NCBI GenBank assembly: GCA_003978395.1
Contig: QNZV01000121.1
Coordinates: 1-8,281 of the forward strand
Direction: 5' to 3'
Source: Sulfurovum sp.
GTDB taxonomy: Bacteria > Campylobacterota > Campylobacteria > Campylobacterales > Sulfurovaceae
Length of the DNA: 8,281 nt
Shown: positions 5,783-8,281 of the stretch, piece after piece
Numbering within the stretch: the first letter of the stretch is position 1
Layout: every line of letters starts with the position of its first letter
Program-made: the position numbers and the translations under genes
Notes under the pieces: generated by a model
Database searches by the model: none
The model's input: only the letters and a program-made list of their open reading frames with translations
Told to the model about the DNA's origin: nothing

Positions 5783-6850
5783 ATGTTTAAAGAAAAACTT
5801 CAACCATTTATTGACCGATATAATGAACTAAATACCCTATTGAGTTCTCCTGACATTGCATCAGATATTAAAAGAATGACCGACTTAGGGAGAGAACAAT
5901 CTAAACTTAGTAAGTTGGTTGAAAAAGCAAATCTTTATATTGAAACAGCTGATGCAATTGTCGAAAATAAAGAGCTTTTAAAAGATGCTGAACTAGGAGA
6001 ACTAGCAAAAGAGGAACTTGTAGAGCTTGAACCTCTATTGCCTCAACTAGAAGAAGAGATTAAAGTTCTAATGATTCCTTCAGACCCCAATGATGATAAA
6101 AACATCATCTTAGAACTTCGTGCAGGTGCAGGTGGAGATGAAGCAGCTCTGTTTGTTGCAGATGTATTTAAGATGTATTTACGTTATGCTGAACTTGTAG
6201 GATGGAAAGTAGAAATTATCTCTTCTTCCGATGGAACAGCAGGTGGATACAAAGAGATAGTAGCCCAAGTAAGTGGAGAGGGTGTCTATTCTCAACTAAA
6301 ATTTGAAGCAGGAATTCATAGAGTTCAACGTGTACCAGATACTGAAACACAAGGTCGAGTACATACCTCGGCAATTACAGTAGCTGTTATTCCTGAAGTT
6401 GATGATGTTGAAGTTGATTTGAAACCAAATGATATTAAAATGGATGTTTATCGTTCAAGTGGTTGTGGTGGACAGTCAGTAAATACCACCGATTCAGCTG
6501 TACGTTTAACGCATATTCCAACAGGCATTGTTGCAGCTATTCAAGATGAAAAATCACAACACAAAAACAAAGCCAAAGCGATGAAAGTTCTAAAGGCCAG
6601 AGTTTACGAAGCACAACTCCAAGAGCAGTTAGACGAAACCTCAGCTCAACGAAAACTGCAAGTAGGAACAGGCTCTCGTTCAGAGAAAATTAGAACATAT
6701 AACTATCCTCAAAACCGTTTAACCGACCACCGAATAGATTTAACTCTCTACTCATTAGATAGAATTATGAACGATGGTACACTAAAACTGGTACTAGAAC
6801 CACTTAATGCACATGCACAAGCAGAAGCAATTAATGAAGCTGGATTGTAA
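5783..6850 (+). CDS. prfA: Peptide chain release factor 1
   Basis: A 355-residue release factor that reads UAA and UAG and triggers peptide release on the ribosome. The acidic helical N-terminal domain occupies about residues 1-105. RAGAGGDEA (113-121) and the codon-recognition motif P185-D-T187 in RVPDTETQGRVHTSA follow; the PxT type marks RF1 rather than RF2, which uses SPF. The catalytic GGQ is at 229-231 in SSGCGGQSVN; Q231 is the expected PrmC methylation target. The length is normal for the family. ATG 5783 is preceded by TTAGG at 5770-5774, with the unusual spacer TTCCTCCT between them. It lies downstream of rpsT and convergent with the rep gene. Confidence 0.96.
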   Translation: MFKEKLQPFIDRYNELNTLLSSPDIASDIKRMTDLGREQSKLSKLVEKANLYIETADAIVENKELLKDAELGELAKEELVELEPLLPQLEEEIKVLMIPSDPNDDKNIILELRAGAGGDEAALFVADVFKMYLRYAELVGWKVEIISSSDGTAGGYKEIVAQVSGEGVYSQLKFEAGIHRVQRVPDTETQGRVHTSAITVAVIPEVDDVEVDLKPNDIKMDVYRSSGCGGQSVNTTDSAVRLTHIPTGIVAAIQDEKSQHKNKAKAMKVLKARVYEAQLQEQLDETSAQRKLQVGTGSRSEKIRTYNYPQNRLTDHRIDLTLYSLDRIMNDGTLKLVLEPLNAHAQAEAINEAGL

Positions 6851-6914
6851 AAATATTTAGAGTTTCATCGCGAAAATATATATTTCAGAATAATATCGAG
6901 GATACAAGGTTTTA

Positions 6915-6937
6915 GAGTAGATTAAACCCATCTACTC
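6915..6937. repeat. Inverted repeat overlapping the rep stop codon, between convergent prfA and rep
   Basis: GAGTAGAT (6915-6922) and ATCTACTC (6930-6937) form an 8-base perfect stem with a 7-base loop. On the minus strand the first arm contains the last codon and stop of rep (GAG TAG). A weak bidirectional terminator is possible given the convergent genes, but neither side has a T-tract. The rest of the 81-base gap holds only the A/T palindrome AAATATATATTT. Confidence 0.35.
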
Positions 6938-8110
6938 CAAAAACCCCATCCCCAAAATCTCCTCAAACCCAAAACTCTTCTGCGTCCAAAAGCGATTTCC
7001 ATCCTCTTGCTCTATCTCAATAAAAAAGCGTTCATTTTCTTCTTTAAACTCTTTAAACTCTAAAATAGTAGCAACTCTTCCACCCAAAGCAGTTGTAGTT
7101 ATCTGCTCTATCTTTTTCCCTCTAAAATCTTTACGTAAAATATCCAGTTGAGTAAGTGGAACAATCTCTAATTTCTTAGGGTTCTCAAATAGAAACTCCC
7201 AGAGTTTAAAAGCCTCTTCCTTTTCTAAAATAGTTCTATTGTCCTCTACATCTTTACCCAAAAACCCATTTTTATCTATAAAAAACAGTGTCCATTTTAG
7301 ATATTTTAATTCTGTTAGATTATTACAAAGTGGTTGCTCTTTGTATTTTTTGACGATTAGGTTTTTCCATCGGTAGAAGTTTTTTTGTTTTTCGCCTGTC
7401 TGTTCGGTGTTCTCTTTTTTGTGGACTATGAATTTGATGTGGGTTATTTTTTGACCTATTTTTTCAAGTTCATAGGTTATTGTGAAATTTATATTTTCTC
7501 TATCATTTATCTCATTAACAGCCACATCAATAACATATTTTTTAAACATAGAAAATTTATAATATTGCCCTTCCTCTAATCCCATCAAGTCTCTAAATTT
7601 TTCTATGGTCATTTTAGGAATTTGAGCGTTTAGATAATCTTCTGCCAATTCATAAAGAGCGATAGAGTAACGGCTTCTCAAACTTTTAATAACAACCAAA
7701 TTAATCTTTCCGAACATTTTAGGATTTAAAATCATATTGCGTATTTTATGGGGGAAAGAGTAGCTAATCACACCCCTTTCATACTCAAATTCAGAGATAA
7801 GTGTGAACGCCCCACTAATTTTACTTTTCCGATTTTTCTTTAAAATATTATAACGAATCTGTGTTCTATTCAACACTTCCAACTCATTTTTTAAACGACT
7901 ATAGTTTTGCTCTCCAATGCCAAAAAATACTAAAAGTTCATCAGCAGTTACCGTAAAAACTTGTTTTTCAGGATTTTTTTTGAACTCATTTTTGGCAATT
8001 TTGAGCATATAGTTATAGCTTTTTCTCTGAATGGCTGTAATCTTATTACTTATTTGGATGCTAGAGCTGTCTTTATCTATAATAATTTCGTTTGTATTCA
8101 TACTTAGCAT
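6932..8110 (-). CDS. Plasmid-type replication initiator, Rep_3 superfamily (RepB/RepE-like), with long C-terminal extension
   Basis: A 392-residue protein. Residues about 18-228 fit the two winged helices of Rep_3 initiators. The first includes ISNKITAIQRKSYNYML and FTVTADELLVFFG, then YSRLKNELEVLNRTQIRYNI. The second includes RSRYSIALYELAEDYL (146-161), FRDLMGLEEGQYYKFSMFKK (172-191) and VIDVAVNEIN with ITYELEKIGQKITHIKFIVH (193-230), the signature 'vIdxAvxEINxxtdixixyexxkxGrkIxxixF'. These proteins bind iterons and open plasmid origins, and their dimers repress their own gene. Residues 241-392 extend well past the usual end and resemble nothing I recognise. Iterons lie just upstream, as in iteron plasmids. 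ATG 8110 is used here; ATG 8101 three codons later is equally possible, since neither has a clear Shine-Dalgarno. No partition, mobilisation or integrase gene is visible. Confidence 0.8.
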   Translation of the reverse strand: MLSMNTNEIIIDKDSSSIQISNKITAIQRKSYNYMLKIAKNEFKKNPEKQVFTVTADELLVFFGIGEQNYSRLKNELEVLNRTQIRYNILKKNRKSKISGAFTLISEFEYERGVISYSFPHKIRNMILNPKMFGKINLVVIKSLRSRYSIALYELAEDYLNAQIPKMTIEKFRDLMGLEEGQYYKFSMFKKYVIDVAVNEINDRENINFTITYELEKIGQKITHIKFIVHKKENTEQTGEKQKNFYRWKNLIVKKYKEQPLCNNLTELKYLKWTLFFIDKNGFLGKDVEDNRTILEKEEAFKLWEFLFENPKKLEIVPLTQLDILRKDFRGKKIEQITTTALGGRVATILEFKEFKEENERFFIEIEQEDGNRFWTQKSFGFEEILGMGFLE

Positions 8111-8129
8111 TTTATCAACTTTTTGTTAG

Positions 8130-8177
8130 ATTATAAAAGTATAGCAAGTGGAAAGTAAAAAGTAATTTAACTTTACC
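8130..8177 (-). promoter_or_regulatory. Promoter and putative autoregulatory operator of rep
   Basis: On the minus strand TGCTATACT (8146 to 8138) is an extended -10 box, and TATAAT (8135 to 8130) is a second possible -10. Predicted starts are 8131 or 8123. Upstream, GGAAAGT (8150-8156) faces ACTTTACC (8170-8177) as an inverted repeat. Its half-sites match the ACTTTCC core of the iterons, one of them in opposite orientation. Rep_3 initiators typically repress their genes as dimers on such inverted half-iterons. TTATCAACT (8112-8120) resembles a DnaA box weakly. Confidence 0.5.
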
Positions 8178-8181
8178 CTTT

Positions 8182-8266
8182 CATTCAGATACTTTCCCCT
8201 ACCATTCAAAAACTTTCCCCTAACCATTCAATTTTTTGACCTAAACATTCAAATACTTTCCTTTAT
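8182..8266. repeat. Iteron array of a putative replication origin
   Basis: Four direct repeats begin with CATTCA at 8182, 8203, 8225 and 8246, a spacing of 21, 22 and 21 bases, about two helical turns. Copies 1 and 2 share CATTCA-N3-ACTTTCCCCTA. Copy 4 has ACTTTCCTTTA, and copy 3 is degenerate after CATTCA (TTTTTTGACCTAA). A partial copy, AACTTTACCC, precedes the array at 8169-8178. An inverted TACTTTC (8254-8260) / GAAAGTA (8273-8279) lies at the right edge, so the origin may continue past 8281. Position and period fit iterons bound by the adjacent Rep_3 protein. Confidence 0.8.
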
Positions 8267-8281
8267 AGCCTTGAAAGTAAG

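Noticed and set aside
6915..6937. Strong bidirectional terminator between prfA and rep
   Set aside because: The stem is only eight pairs with low G+C and has no T-tract on either side, so it is listed only as an inverted repeat.
8182..8266. CRISPR array reading of the repeats at the right end
   Set aside because: The period is about 21 bases with no unique spacers between copies; they directly adjoin a Rep_3 gene, which fits iterons.
1..8281. The whole window as plasmid DNA because of the Rep_3 gene
   Set aside because: rpsT, prfA and sdhAB are core chromosomal genes; an integrated replication module is more likely.

Overview
This is an AT-rich stretch of a Campylobacterota (Epsilonproteobacteria) chromosome, probably from a free-living, Sulfurimonas/Sulfurovum-like member. 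The placement rests on four things: the AddB-like start of the leftmost gene, a type-E-like SdhA/SdhB pair, an NnrS haem membrane protein, and the rpsT-prfA neighbourhood, which I recall from Campylobacter jejuni. The genus is not proven. Most recognisable promoters are extended -10 boxes (TGnTATAMT-like) without a clear -35.

Layout. Positions 1-660 (minus) hold the N-terminal 220 codons of an AddB-like recombination nuclease; its predicted transcription start falls on its own ATG. Positions 661-1109 hold no gene. They contain a nearly pure A/T inverted repeat, a perfect extended -10 promoter, and a leader of about 220 nt with two long adjacent stems ahead of sdhA. Positions 1110-3426 are sdhA-sdhB, the soluble flavoprotein and iron-sulfur subunits of a succinate dehydrogenase/fumarate reductase. 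SdhA lacks the usual covalent-FAD histidine. SdhB has an extra cysteine that predicts a [4Fe-4S] third cluster. No membrane-anchor gene follows. Positions 3448-3918 (minus) encode a probably exported alpha-crystallin-like (small heat-shock) protein, divergent from an NnrS-family protein at 4146-5312. Then come rpsT (5429-5695) and prfA (5783-6850).

The right end, 6932-8281, is different in kind. It carries a Rep_3-type plasmid replication initiator on the minus strand, with an iteron array of about 21 bp period directly upstream. This is a complete-looking plasmid initiator/origin cassette beside housekeeping translation genes, suggesting an integrated plasmid or plasmid remnant that continues beyond the window.

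The most unusual signals are the structured sdhA leader, whose P2 3' arm can alternatively pair with the first sdhA codons, and the chromosomal Rep_3/iteron cassette. Next come the unorthodox cofactor ligands of SdhAB without an adjacent anchor, and the exported small heat-shock-like protein.
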